DNA of 23,947 bases from an uncultured Chloracidobacterium sp. (GCA_937941715.1 CALDGX010000112.1:1-23947), one strand, 5' to 3'; shown: positions 7,709 to 15,373, counted from the first letter of the stretch. The notes: generated by a model from the sequence alone, not told the origin. Numbers and translations are program-made.

Positions 7709-8419
7709 ATGAACAAGGAAAATATATTATTCGGCGTAGTTGGCCTGCTGGCAGGCCTCATAATTGGCTTTATGTTCGCCAATTCGGTTAATCAGGGCGG
7801 GGCCGCTACGGCAATGACCGCCAAGCTCAACTCGAATATGCCGCCCGATCATCCGGCGGTTCCGCCCGGAACGACCATGCCGGGCGGTGCACCGGGGGCG
7901 ATGGGGCCTGAGGTTCAGGCGGCCATTGAAAAGGCTAAAGCTGCACCTGACGATTTTGACGCTCAGGTCAAGGCGGCTGAGGTTTACTATCAGATCGAAC
8001 GATTTGATGACGCCATCACGTACCTAAAGGCCGCAAACAAGATAAAGCCCGACGATCGTGAAGTTGTCGTCCATCTTGGCAACGCGAATTTCGACGGCGG
8101 ACATTACGAAGAGGCTGAAAAGTGGTACACGGCCGCTTTGGCAAAGAAGGCCGATGATGTCAATGTCCGAACGGATATGGGCCTCACGTTTGTTTTTCGC
8201 AACCCGCCCAATTACGACCGGGCGATACAGGAGTTCAATCAGTCGCTCCAGCTCGATCCCAACCACATTCAGACCCTCCAAAATCTGACCGTGGCATACA
8301 CGAAGAAAGGTGACTCGGCAAAAGCCTCGGCGACGCTCGCAAAACTTGAGGGCGTCGACCCAAAGAATAGCGCGCTTATCAAGCTGAAAGAGGATATCTC
8401 AAAGATGGGATCGAAATGA
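7709..8419 (+). CDS. Membrane-anchored TPR protein of the cytochrome c maturation operon
   Basis: A 236-residue protein with one N-terminal membrane helix (about 7-25), a Pro/Gly/Met-rich flexible linker (about 30-75), and tetratricopeptide repeats from about 80 to 228 (for example the DDAITYLKAANKIKPDD and YDRAIQEFNQSLQLDPN helices). This layout resembles the CcmI/NrfG/CcmH-type TPR factors that hold apocytochromes for heme attachment. I infer a similar role because it follows ccsA by only six bases and ends at a strong terminator. The start has only a weak upstream TAGG. TPRs are generic scaffolds, so the partner is not proven. Confidence 0.8.
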   Translation: MNKENILFGVVGLLAGLIIGFMFANSVNQGGAATAMTAKLNSNMPPDHPAVPPGTTMPGGAPGAMGPEVQAAIEKAKAAPDDFDAQVKAAEVYYQIERFDDAITYLKAANKIKPDDREVVVHLGNANFDGGHYEEAEKWYTAALAKKADDVNVRTDMGLTFVFRNPPNYDRAIQEFNQSLQLDPNHIQTLQNLTVAYTKKGDSAKASATLAKLEGVDPKNSALIKLKEDISKMGSK

Positions 8420-8441
8420 TCACCTATTAATGTTGGCTATG

Positions 8442-8470
8442 AAAAAGGGGTGCCGCGGCACCCCTTTTCT
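8442..8470 (+). terminator. Rho-independent terminator of the resB-ccsA-TPR operon
   Basis: A perfect 13-bp inverted repeat centred at 8455/8456 (arms 8443-8455 and 8456-8468), with GGGGTGCC/GGCACCCC at its core and A-run/T-run flanks, followed by another T5. The flanks would let it work on both strands. Confidence 0.85.
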
Positions 8471-8493
8471 GTTTTTGATCAAAGGACTCAAAT

Positions 8494-8530
8494 AAAACAG
8501 GGCCGGCTACGATCGTGTGGCCGGCCCTGT
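8494..8530 (-). terminator. Rho-independent terminator of the tandem USP gene
   Basis: 11-bp perfect stem (ACAGGGCCGGC at 8497-8507, complement at 8520-8530) with a 12-nt loop. On the minus strand it is followed by a TTTTATTT tract. It lies just past the stop of the minus-strand USP gene. Confidence 0.8.
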
Positions 8531-8551
8531 ATACCAGGAGAGCAAGTGAAA

Positions 8552-9490
8552 TTATCCCTTTGACTTTCTAACTACTTCAACGGAGCAAGCTGCCCTGGCC
8601 GCCACAGCGGCAGAGGTGCTTCCCAACAGAAACCGCTCAATGCGGCTGCCGAAAGCATTGGCGCCGACGAAGATACAGTCGGCATGCCAATTTTCTGCCT
8701 CGTGGGCGAGGATCCTGTTCGGATCCCCCTCGATGATCCTGGTCGTGACCTTCAGTCCCGCCTTTGACAATAACCTTGCAGCTTTTTCGGCCATCGTCGC
8801 GACCCATTCATATTCAACTTTCAGTTCATCTTCTGCCCAGTCAGCAACGGGGGGAATGAATCTGCCGATCGCGGTCGGGACGATCGAGTCCGTTGCCGCC
8901 ACCATGTGTACCTCTGTTCCCTCGGGCCAATTGCGGTCGAGAACTGTTTCAACCGCAGCGTTGGCGCCGGCCGATCCGTCAAATCCGATGATCAGTCTTG
9001 CCGGTGCTGGATCAACCTCGATCCGGCCGCGTGCCACGCGTACCGAGCAATGTGCCTCGGTCAGGATCTTCTGAGAAATACTGCCCAAAACGATGCGGCC
9101 GATCGTCGAATGGCCGTGTGAACCGACCACGATAAGATCCGGTTTAAAATCGTCCGCGATGGTCAGAACCTCCCAGGCCGGCGATCCGTATGTCGCCCTG
9201 GCCGATGTCTTCCAGCCCGGCAGTATTGCCCGAAGGCGATCATCAGCGTGCTTGGCCATCATCTCGGCCGAGGTCAACCACCGCTCGCCTTTCTCACGGT
9301 GCTTTTTCACTATCTCCTTAATGAATTCAGGAGATGCACCATTGCCGTTTTCCAACTCCGGAGGCGGCAGCCACACTTCGGCAACTGTCACGACGACAAC
9401 CTCACCCGTGTCAGGAAGGCCCGCCCGTTCGAGGTCGTCCAAAGCTGACTCCGAACTTCGCGAACCGTCGTATGCAATGAGTATTTTCAT
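8552..9490 (-). CDS. Universal stress protein with two USP domains
   Basis: A 312-residue cytoplasmic tandem USP. Domain 1 (about 1-150) starts with MKILIAYDGS and has an intact ATP-binding signature GSHGHSTIGRIVLGS. Domain 2 (about 155-312) starts with RLIIGFDGSAGA and has the variant GANAFGSRIERFLLGST, where Ala replaces the second signature Gly, so its nucleotide binding may differ. Tandem USPs act in long-term stress and low-energy survival, often binding ATP. A GTG 30 bases upstream also opens the frame, but it sits at the predicted sigma54 start of transcription, so I use ATG 9490. No strong ribosome site is seen. It is transcribed alone and divergently from the sigma54 activator gene. 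Confidence 0.9.
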   Translation of the reverse strand: MKILIAYDGSRSSESALDDLERAGLPDTGEVVVVTVAEVWLPPPELENGNGASPEFIKEIVKKHREKGERWLTSAEMMAKHADDRLRAILPGWKTSARATYGSPAWEVLTIADDFKPDLIVVGSHGHSTIGRIVLGSISQKILTEAHCSVRVARGRIEVDPAPARLIIGFDGSAGANAAVETVLDRNWPEGTEVHMVAATDSIVPTAIGRFIPPVADWAEDELKVEYEWVATMAEKAARLLSKAGLKVTTRIIEGDPNRILAHEAENWHADCIFVGANAFGSRIERFLLGSTSAAVAARAACSVEVVRKSKG

Positions 9491-9529
9491 AGGGTGAACG
9501 TCGAACGCTGTTCTTGTCACTGAACAGTG

Positions 9530-9545
9530 AGCAACGCCCGTGCCA
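9530..9545 (-). promoter_or_regulatory. Sigma54 (-24/-12) promoter P3 for the tandem USP
   Basis: The minus strand reads TGGCACGGGCGTTGCT, a full consensus match with GG (9544-9543) and GC (9532-9531) 10 bases apart. The predicted start is near 9519, giving a leader of about 29 nt to ATG 9490. The dyad at 9606-9623 lies about 70 bp upstream. Confidence 0.85.
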
Positions 9546-9605
9546 TGTCAAAATGCAACGATTTGTGGCAAAAATGGACGATATCTTGAGTAATAATCCT
9601 ATTTG

Positions 9606-9623
9606 GTGCGTATTTTTTCGCAC
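9606..9623. promoter_or_regulatory. Candidate activator binding dyad (site C)
   Basis: GTGCG (9606-9610) and CGCAC (9619-9623) flank an AT-rich 8-bp core; the right arm read on the minus strand is GTGCGAAAAAA. It is positioned both upstream of USP promoter P3 and just above the -35 of the activator gene, so it could also serve autoregulation. Confidence 0.5.
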
Positions 9624-9631
9624 TGAGGGGA

Positions 9632-9660
9632 TTAAGATTTCCCACTGCATCGCCTATAAT
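9632..9660 (+). promoter_or_regulatory. Predicted housekeeping promoter of the sigma54 activator gene
   Basis: TTAAGA (9632-9637), 17 bp, then a perfect TATAAT (9655-9660). The predicted start is near 9667, about 15 nt before ATG 9682. This suggests the activator and kinase are made without sigma54, while their targets need it. Confidence 0.6.
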
Positions 9661-9681
9661 AAAAGGCAGTTAGCAACGAAC

Positions 9682-11076
9682 ATGTCAGATATCAGCGGCA
9701 AGATACTCGTAGTTGATGATGATCGATTCATCCGAATGGCTCTCGGTGAAGCCCTTCGCTCGTGGAATTACGAGGTGATCGAGGCGGACTCTGTTGAGTC
9801 GGCCAAACGGATCTTTGCCGAAGAGGAACCGCCGATCGCACTGCTTGATATCGACCTGCCCGACGGTTCCGGCATCGACATTCTCAACCATATCAAGGAG
9901 TCAAATCCGAACACCATCGCCGTGATGATCACCGGCAATGTGGATGTCGAAAATTCGATCGCCGCTCTGCGCGGCGGAGCACATGATTTTATAGGCAAAC
10001 CCGTCAGGCTTGAGGAACTGCGGATAACGTTAAGAAACGCGGTTGAAACGCGCGAACTTCGACGTGAAGTCAAACAGGTAAGGCAGGAGCGCTCTCGTAG
10101 CTTCAGCTTCTCTGAGATCATAGGTGAATCAGACGCGATCAAGCGGGCCCTTGAACTGGCAAAGCGGGTAGCTGTATCCGACGTCGCTTCGATCCTGCTT
10201 AACGGCGAGACCGGGACGGGAAAGGACCTTTTCGCGAGGGCGATCCATTATGCGTCTGACCGGGCTGAGGCCCCCTACCTTGCGATCAACTGCGCCGCCC
10301 TTCCGGCCACGTTGATCGAGTCCGAATTGTTCGGTTATGAAAAGGGAGCCTTTACCGACGCGAAGCAGCGAAAGGAAGGCCTATTTGAACAAGCCCATGG
10401 CGGCACGATCTTTCTGGACGAGATCGGCGAGATGGAATTGTCACTTCAAGCCAAATTGCTGAGAGTGCTCGAGGAGGGCAACTTTCGCCGCGTCGGAGGG
10501 CTGAAAGACATCAGCCTCAACGCACGAATCGTTGCCGCATCAAACCGCGATCTTAAGAAAGAAAGCGAAGAGGGCACCTTCCGTCTGGACCTTTATTTTC
10601 GACTATCGGTGATCCAGGTCGATATTCCGCCGCTGCGAGATCGCGGCGATGACATTCTCTTACTGGCAAAGCACTACATCGACCGTGTTAACGTCAAACG
10701 CCGCGGAAAGCCATTGACCGGGCTTTCGCCCGACGTTGCGGCGATATTTCGTAATTATCGTTGGAGCGGAAATGTCAGAGAGCTCCGCAACGTGATCGAG
10801 CGGTCGTCGATACTTGAGGACGGCGAGGTGGTTACCGCGACGCACTTACCGGCTGACATGCTGGCGATCTCCGCCGAGTCGGGTTATGGTTCATCGGCCG
10901 TCATACTGCCGCCAAACGGGATATCGCTCGAATCGGTCGAATTCGAACTCGCTCGTCAGGCGATCGAACGAACCGGAGGCAATCTGACTAGAGCAGCCAA
11001 GCTCCTGGACATTTCCCGCGACCAGCTCCGCTACAAATTGCGCAAAGCAGGCATCGAGAATATTACCGAGGAATGA
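9682..11076 (+). CDS. NtrC-family sigma54-dependent response regulator
   Basis: A 464-residue bacterial enhancer-binding protein. The receiver domain (about 6-122) has acidic pocket Asp12/Asp13, phospho-acceptor Asp56 (LLDIDLP), Thr84 and Lys106. The AAA+ sigma54-interaction domain (about 145-375) has Walker A GETGTGKD (175-182), the sigma54-contact loop GAFTDA (222-227; usual form GAFTGA) and Walker B GGTIFLDE (240-247). A Fis-type helix-turn-helix lies at the C terminus (NLTRAAKLLDISRDQLRYKL). It hydrolyses ATP to open sigma54 promoters after binding upstream DNA. An in-frame extension to 9514 exists but runs through the divergent USP promoter and its own predicted promoter, so I start at 9682. 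It is followed 15 bases later by its likely kinase. Targets inferred: the eight sigma54 promoters in this window. Confidence 0.95.
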   Translation: MSDISGKILVVDDDRFIRMALGEALRSWNYEVIEADSVESAKRIFAEEEPPIALLDIDLPDGSGIDILNHIKESNPNTIAVMITGNVDVENSIAALRGGAHDFIGKPVRLEELRITLRNAVETRELRREVKQVRQERSRSFSFSEIIGESDAIKRALELAKRVAVSDVASILLNGETGTGKDLFARAIHYASDRAEAPYLAINCAALPATLIESELFGYEKGAFTDAKQRKEGLFEQAHGGTIFLDEIGEMELSLQAKLLRVLEEGNFRRVGGLKDISLNARIVAASNRDLKKESEEGTFRLDLYFRLSVIQVDIPPLRDRGDDILLLAKHYIDRVNVKRRGKPLTGLSPDVAAIFRNYRWSGNVRELRNVIERSSILEDGEVVTATHLPADMLAISAESGYGSSAVILPPNGISLESVEFELARQAIERTGGNLTRAAKLLDISRDQLRYKLRKAGIENITEE

Positions 11077-11091
11077 TCGGAATATACCGTT

Positions 11092-13011
11092 TTGATCGAC
11101 ACAGGCGAACTTTCAGATATTAACTTAAGGGCACCGGCCGATAAGGAACTGGCCGACCTGAAGTTTGCGCTCGATCAGTCGGCGATCGTTGCGATCACCG
11201 ACCAAAAGGGCGTGATCACATACGTCAACGATAAGTTCTGTGAAATATCAAAATTCGGCCGGCACGAACTGATCGGGCAGGACCACCGGATCATCAACTC
11301 AGGCTACCACTCCAAAGAATTTATCCGATCGATCTGGACGACGATCGCCAACGGCAAGGTATGGCACGGCGAGATCAGAAATCGGGCGAAGGACGGATCG
11401 ATCTATTGGGTCGACACGACGATCGTTCCCTTTCTGAACGAAGACGGCAAACCGTTCCAGTACATCTCGATCCGCTATGATGTAACGGAACGGAAGCGGG
11501 GCGAAGAACGGATCAGTCAACAGGCTTCGTTGCTCGACAAGGCCCAGGACGCGATCCTCGTGTGCGACCTCAACTATCAGATCCTGTATTGGAATAAAGG
11601 GGCTGAACGGATCTATGGGTGGTCGCTCAATGAGGTGCTTGGCCGCAATTTGTGTGAACTGGTCTGCGGCGGCAACAAAACGCTGATCGAGGATGCCCGT
11701 GCCGCGTTTAAGGTTTCCGACGAATGGAAGACCGAGGTCGCCAACGTAAACAAGGAGCAGAACTCGATCTTTGTCGAAAGCCGCTGGAGCTTGATCCGCA
11801 ATCAACGCGGTCAGCCTGACTATATCCTGATAACCAATACCGATATCTCGGACAAAAAGCGGACTGAGGAACACCTGCTGAGGGCGCAGCGGATGGAATC
11901 TATCGGGACCCTGGCCGGAGGTATTGCCCACGACCTGAACAACATACTCTCGCCGATCCTGATGTCCGTCGATATGCTCCAGATAAATCGGCCGGATCCA
12001 GAAACCGCACGCTGGCTTTCGATGATCCGCGAAAATGCCGAGCGCGGAGCGGACCTCATCCGACAGGTCCTTACTTTTGCGAGAGGCATGAGCGGCGAGC
12101 GAATTCCGGTCCAGCTAAAACACATCATCAAGGAGATCGTCAGCGTGCTTCGTGAGACACTGCCGCGATCGATCGAGGTCAAATTTGATATCGAACCTGA
12201 GCTTTGGGTAATATCTGCCGACCCGACGCAGATCCACCAGGTCCTGATGAATATTTGCATAAACGCCCGCGATGCAATGCCAACTGGCGGCAGCATCACT
12301 ATCAAGGCCAGCAATGTCACTGTTGACGAAAACTACGCCCGAATGAACATCGACGCCGAGCCCGGCAGATATGTGCTCCTGACGATCAGCGACACCGGGA
12401 CCGGGATGGGTCCGGAGATCATATCGCGCATTTTCGACCCCTTCTTCACGACCAAAGAGATCGGTAAAGGCACGGGACTTGGCCTTTCCACCACGCTCAC
12501 GATCATCAAGAGCCACGGCGGCTTTTTGAACGTCTATAGTGAGATAAAGCGAGGTTCAAGATTTTCGGTCTACCTGCCGTCGAACGATGATTCTCAGCAT
12601 CACGTCGAGAGCCAACCCGAGATACAGTTGCTGGCAGGCAATGGCGAGATGATATTGATCGTCGACGACGAAGAGAATATCCGGCTCGTTGCTGAAGCGA
12701 CCTTGCAGAAATATGGCTACCGCACGATGTTGGCCGTCGATGGCACTGATGCTCTCGCTGCATACGCGAAGTACGGCGATGACATTTCACTTGTCCTTAC
12801 GGACATGGCAATGCCGTATATGGATGGGACCGCCCTGATAAGGGCACTTAAGAAGATCGATCCGGAAGTACGGGTGGTCGCAATGAGCGGACTTGCGAGC
12901 GCAGAACAATCCGCGGAGTTAAAGGAGATGAACATTACGGATTTTCTGATCAAACCGTATACGGCCGAATCATTACTCAATTCGGTAGCCGATGTTCTGG
13001 CCCGGACGTAA
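11092..13011 (+). CDS. Hybrid PAS histidine kinase, probable partner of the sigma54 activator
   Basis: A 639-residue protein with no membrane segment, so a cytoplasmic sensor. In order: PAS/PAC 1 (about 20-140, with NRAKDGSIYWVDTT), PAS 2 (about 145-260), HisKA with phospho-acceptor His280 in GGIAHDLNNILSP, an HATPase with N box NARDAMPTGG, DTGTGM, FDPFFTTK and GKGTGLGLS, and a C-terminal receiver (about 520-636) with phospho-acceptor Asp571 (LTDMAMP). The first PAS resembles those of NifL/Aer-like redox sensors, but the cofactor cannot be read from sequence. The only in-frame start near the 5' end is TTG 11092; the ribosome site is weak and the start uncertain. It is co-transcribed with the activator, and no separate Hpt protein is seen. 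Confidence 0.93.
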   Translation: MIDTGELSDINLRAPADKELADLKFALDQSAIVAITDQKGVITYVNDKFCEISKFGRHELIGQDHRIINSGYHSKEFIRSIWTTIANGKVWHGEIRNRAKDGSIYWVDTTIVPFLNEDGKPFQYISIRYDVTERKRGEERISQQASLLDKAQDAILVCDLNYQILYWNKGAERIYGWSLNEVLGRNLCELVCGGNKTLIEDARAAFKVSDEWKTEVANVNKEQNSIFVESRWSLIRNQRGQPDYILITNTDISDKKRTEEHLLRAQRMESIGTLAGGIAHDLNNILSPILMSVDMLQINRPDPETARWLSMIRENAERGADLIRQVLTFARGMSGERIPVQLKHIIKEIVSVLRETLPRSIEVKFDIEPELWVISADPTQIHQVLMNICINARDAMPTGGSITIKASNVTVDENYARMNIDAEPGRYVLLTISDTGTGMGPEIISRIFDPFFTTKEIGKGTGLGLSTTLTIIKSHGGFLNVYSEIKRGSRFSVYLPSNDDSQHHVESQPEIQLLAGNGEMILIVDDEENIRLVAEATLQKYGYRTMLAVDGTDALAAYAKYGDDISLVLTDMAMPYMDGTALIRALKKIDPEVRVVAMSGLASAEQSAELKEMNITDFLIKPYTAESLLNSVADVLART

Positions 13012-13025
13012 AACTGATACCCCGA

Positions 13026-13466
13026 TCAGACCTGGCCGCAGCGGAGCCGACGCGCCAGCAGCGGCAAAAAGATCATAAAAACTAATCCGAAGGACATCAA
13101 TCCGCCGCCGGTCACGTCATAATCACTTAAGATCACGTCCCAGGATGCTCCCAGAATCAGCCTGCCCAGCACGGCCTCAAAGCAGACCGTCAATATCGCC
13201 CAGCAAACACCGATCGCCAACAATCTATGACGGTGCGACGTGTCGATCCACTTGATAAAAGCGATCGTCACGGAAAGCAATATTACCAGCGAAAGCCCGA
13301 ATGACAGTTGTTTTGCATAAACCTGACCTATGGATCGAACGAGTAATGCCTCCCGAAATAAACCGTTGATCGACTCGGCCGCCATCAAGACCAGCCACAC
13401 CGTAAAACTGCGGATCGCGAGTGTCCATCCCGCCCGTTCCGTATATATTTGGGCGACCGTAGACAT
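13026..13466 (-). CDS. Four-helix integral membrane protein, function unknown
   Basis: 146 residues with about four membrane helices (roughly 17-33, 51-72, 82-105 and 119-138) and Arg/His-rich connecting loops. I do not recognise a family. ATG 13466 is preceded by AGGAG with seven-base spacing. It begins 10 bases after the stop of the single-domain USP and shares its sigma54 promoter, so it is part of the same stress response; USPs are sometimes paired with the membrane proteins they regulate. It runs convergent to the kinase gene, ending 14 bases from it, with no clear terminator in between. Confidence 0.7.
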   Translation of the reverse strand: MSTVAQIYTERAGWTLAIRSFTVWLVLMAAESINGLFREALLVRSIGQVYAKQLSFGLSLVILLSVTIAFIKWIDTSHRHRLLAIGVCWAILTVCFEAVLGRLILGASWDVILSDYDVTGGGLMSFGLVFMIFLPLLARRLRCGQV

Positions 13467-13476
13467 ACTGCCACTC

Positions 13477-13932
13477 CTACTTGTGCGGCGTCCTCACCAC
13501 CAGTACCGAACACGGTGCATGATGGACCACACCGTCTGAAACAGATCCGAGCATGCGGCCCCAAAAGCCGCGTCCGTGCGATCCGACTATGATCAGGTCG
13601 CACTTCGATTTCTTGGCAAATTCGACGATCTCGCGGTCGGGTGAACCGCGCAGGACCTCGGTCGAGACGTTTAGCGTTTTACCCGGGAATCTTGCAATAA
13701 GGTCATCAGCGGCCTCCTGTATAAAGTGGACCGCCTGTTCCTTGACCGCTTCTTCGATCTTCTGATAATACTCCGCGGAAAGCGCGAACGGCTCGGCCGT
13801 GATCGGAAACGCATCCTCGTACGCAGAGACGACTATTATTTCGGTATTTTCGATATCGGAAATATACTTGCTGGCCTCGGCGACAGCCGCTTTGCTGTAA
13901 TCAGAACCATCAGTTGCGATAACTACCTTCAT
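13477..13932 (-). CDS. Universal stress protein, single domain
   Basis: A 151-residue USP of the ATP-binding UspFG/MJ0577 type. It starts with MKVVIATDGSDYSK and carries the nucleotide signature GSHGRGFWGRMLGSVS near residues 117-132, followed by the final strand CSVLVVRT. Length equals the family norm. A strong ribosome site (AGGAGGT, seven bases before ATG) indicates high expression. It is first in a two-gene operon with a membrane protein and lies downstream of a sigma54 promoter at 13976-13991. The role is inferred from the family: survival under growth arrest, energy or redox stress. It is not closely similar to either half of the tandem USP at 8552-9490. Confidence 0.92.
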   Translation of the reverse strand: MKVVIATDGSDYSKAAVAEASKYISDIENTEIIVVSAYEDAFPITAEPFALSAEYYQKIEEAVKEQAVHFIQEAADDLIARFPGKTLNVSTEVLRGSPDREIVEFAKKSKCDLIIVGSHGRGFWGRMLGSVSDGVVHHAPCSVLVVRTPHK

Positions 13933-13975
13933 TTCGTTGACCTCCTGTGAAAGGAACTAAGTCACTCTGTAAAGG

Positions 13976-13991
13976 TGCAATTGCCGTACCG
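13976..13991 (-). promoter_or_regulatory. Sigma54 (-24/-12) promoter P4 for the USP/membrane protein operon
   Basis: The minus strand reads CGGTACGGCAATTGCA. GG (13990-13989) and GC (13978-13977) are 10 bases apart and the TTGCA box is perfect; there are two mismatches in the -24 box. The predicted start is near 13965, giving a leader of about 33 nt that includes the strong ribosome site. Confidence 0.7.
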
Positions 13992-14072
13992 CTCGGCGAG
14001 TTAAAACAGCGAACGCTAAATTAGTGCCTGACGCTCAGACAGCCGCCGTCCGAAACCGCCGGTCAGGTCTAA

Positions 14073-14115
14073 GATCGCGAAATAGCCCGCGCCCATATGT
14101 AGTTTTTTCGCGATC
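14073..14115. promoter_or_regulatory. Candidate shared activator binding dyad (site D)
   Basis: Perfect 10-bp inverted repeat GATCGCGAAA (14073-14082) and TTTCGCGATC (14106-14115), half-site centres 33 bp (about three turns) apart. It lies between two divergent sigma54 promoters, about 104 bp from P4 and 51 bp from P5, so one bound activator could serve both. Confidence 0.6.
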
Positions 14116-14143
14116 CGATGAGCTCGCAGATCGCCGAATGGCC

Positions 14144-14159
14144 GGGCACGTACTTTGCT
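14144..14159 (+). promoter_or_regulatory. Sigma54 (-24/-12) promoter P5 for the NimA-like gene
   Basis: GGGCACGTACTTTGCT matches the consensus at all positions except the first. GG (14145-14146) and GC (14157-14158) are 10 bases apart. The predicted start is near 14170, 29 nt before ATG 14199. Confidence 0.75.
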
Positions 14160-14198
14160 ATCATAGAAGTTCGGGAATATGCTGAATGGAGGGATCAT

Positions 14199-14687
14199 AT
14201 GTTGGAAGTCGCAGAACTATCGAGGCAGCAGATCGTAGAGCTATTGGAACTACTCGATTACGGGCACCTTGCGTGTTCGTTGGATGACCGCCCGTACGTG
14301 ATACCCGTCCACTTCGCTTATGACAACGGCGAGATATTCATCTACACCACCGAAGGGAAAAAATCCCGCATTCTCGCCGCAAACCCTCGGGTGTGTCTCC
14401 AGTTCGAAGAGGTTATCGACAATCAAAATTGGGTCAGCGTAATAATTGACGGCGAAGCCGCACGGGTGACGGACGCAAAGGAACGCGAACGGATCCTCGG
14501 CCTTATTGTCGCGATCAATCCGACATTGACCCCGGCCGTTAGTATTCACTGGATGGACAACTGGGTCCGAGAGAATATTGAGGTCCTCTACCGCATCGTT
14601 CCGCTTGAGATGAATGGGCGCCAGGCCGCAGGTAAGGCGAACGATGCCGTTCAACTGGTGCCGGGTAAAGATGACACCATCCAATAA
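14199..14687 (+). CDS. NimA-like pyridoxamine 5'-phosphate oxidase-family flavin protein
   Basis: A 162-residue split-barrel flavin-binding protein. The opening LSRQQIVELLELLDYGHLAC, followed by RPYVIPVHFAYDNGEIFIYT and GKKSRILAANPRVCLQFE, is typical of the NimA/PNPOx-like family, which binds FMN or related cofactors and reduces small molecules; the substrate is unknown. I chose ATG 14199 because GGAGGG lies five bases upstream. A 27-residue longer frame would begin upstream of the sigma54 promoter and can be dismissed. Driven by P5, it belongs to the stress block with USPs and Hsp20; proteins of this family recur in hypoxia or dormancy regulons of other bacteria. Confidence 0.88.
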   Translation: MLEVAELSRQQIVELLELLDYGHLACSLDDRPYVIPVHFAYDNGEIFIYTTEGKKSRILAANPRVCLQFEEVIDNQNWVSVIIDGEAARVTDAKERERILGLIVAINPTLTPAVSIHWMDNWVRENIEVLYRIVPLEMNGRQAAGKANDAVQLVPGKDDTIQ

Positions 14688-14693
14688 TGAAAT

Positions 14694-14715
14694 GAGCCCG
14701 CCAAAAAACGGGCTC
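14694..14715. terminator. Short hairpin between convergent NimA-like and DUF5335 genes
   Basis: 7-bp stem GAGCCCG / CGGGCTC with an A-rich 8-nt loop, between the stops of two convergent genes. No long U-run follows on either strand, so it is a weak or shared terminator. Confidence 0.5.
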
Positions 14716-14740
14716 CCAAGTGTTTATATGAAGAGAATTG

Positions 14741-15121
14741 CTAACCCCGTGTCAGCAATTCGCTCTTTACGTACTCAACGAGAAAAGGCATTGGATGAAG
14801 AAAATTCACAAGCGTCTTAGTACCGGAATCGTCCTCGATGTCCAGCGTACCGCCCGGGCCGTGCGATTCGAACGCGACCGACCTCGGCTCATAAATGTTG
14901 TGCGTTTGGTGGTTCTTTGAACCTCCGCCGACATTCAACTCCATTACACCGTGGCCATGTCGGTTTTCATAGGTCAACCCGTTGAACGGCAGCCCCTCGG
15001 AAAGCATTTGAGCCCCTGAATTTTGATTTAGTATTTGAACCGATATTTCCCAGTCTAAAAAATCCTGACTGATGCGATCGAAAAACTCTTTCCAGTCCGC
15101 TTGTTGGATCTTCTCTGTCAT
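14741..15121 (-). CDS. DUF5335-like protein
   Basis: 126 residues, soluble, no signal peptide or membrane helix. It opens with TEKIQQADWKEFFDRISQDF and continues with a beta-rich region (SVQILNQNSGAQ, GLPFNGLTYENR, LDIEDDSGTKTLVNF), matching my recollection of the DUF5335 family, small proteins of unknown function. ATG 15121 has a strong ribosome site (GGGAGGTGA, four bases away); an ATG 15 bases upstream overlaps that site. It is transcribed alone from sigma54 promoter P6 at 15181-15196. The context (USPs, Hsp20) suggests a stress role; nothing in the sequence shows a mechanism. Confidence 0.75.
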   Translation of the reverse strand: MTEKIQQADWKEFFDRISQDFLDWEISVQILNQNSGAQMLSEGLPFNGLTYENRHGHGVMELNVGGGSKNHQTHNIYEPRSVAFESHGPGGTLDIEDDSGTKTLVNFLHPMPFLVEYVKSELLTRG

Positions 15122-15180
15122 GGCGTCACCTCCCATCGTGTTCTGACATTTGAGATCTCAAATGCTTCACTTGTGTTCTT

Positions 15181-15196
15181 AGCAACAGTTGTACCA
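15181..15196 (-). promoter_or_regulatory. Sigma54 (-24/-12) promoter P6 for the DUF5335 gene
   Basis: The minus strand reads TGGTACAACTGTTGCT. GG (15195-15194) and GC (15183-15182) are 10 bases apart, with a perfect TTGCT and two mismatches in the -24 box. The predicted start is near 15170, giving a leader of about 50 nt. Confidence 0.7.
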
Positions 15197-15242
15197 GAAA
15201 TGAACAGTTCTATTTGAACGACATCCTTTCGGATCGCATTGT

Positions 15243-15281
15243 GAAAATTCACACGAATTCTGATCCGGTTCGTGAATTTTC
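15243..15281. promoter_or_regulatory. Candidate shared activator binding dyad (site E)
   Basis: GAAAATTCAC (15243-15252) and GTGAATTTTC (15272-15281) are perfect 10-bp inverted arms with a 19-bp spacer. It lies between divergent sigma54 promoters P6 (about 67 bp away) and P7 (about 87 bp away). The half-site closely matches site A. The long open stretch 15197-15694 has no convincing protein gene; it holds this dyad, promoters P7 and P8, the candidate RNA and site F. Confidence 0.6.
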
Positions 15282-15347
15282 TCGCGGTTCAATTTCGTTT
15301 GAGGTCGTTCAAGACCGGTGTTTCCCGCTTTTAAGTGCCATGTTGCG

Positions 15348-15363
15348 TGGCACGGCGATTGCC
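15348..15363 (+). promoter_or_regulatory. Sigma54 (-24/-12) promoter P7 for a structured transcript
   Basis: TGGCACGGCGATTGCC matches every consensus position but the last. GG (15349-15350) and GC (15361-15362) are 10 bases apart. The predicted start is near 15374. No convincing protein gene follows within 240 bp; a hairpin-rich stretch does. Confidence 0.7.
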
Positions 15364-15373
15364 GTGATCGAGT

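Noticed and set aside
9514..9681. N-terminal extension of the sigma54 activator
   Set aside because: It would be read through the divergent USP promoter, dyad C and its own TATAAT; receiver domains start right at MSDISGKILVVDDD.
14118..14198. N-terminal extension of the NimA-like protein
   Set aside because: It contains the sigma54 promoter and lies upstream of the predicted transcription start; ATG 14199 has an excellent ribosome site.
15325..15342. Second, minus-strand sigma54 site beginning TGGCAC near 15341
   Set aside because: The downstream GC is only 9 bases from the GG and no TTGC is present, so it fails the invariant spacing.
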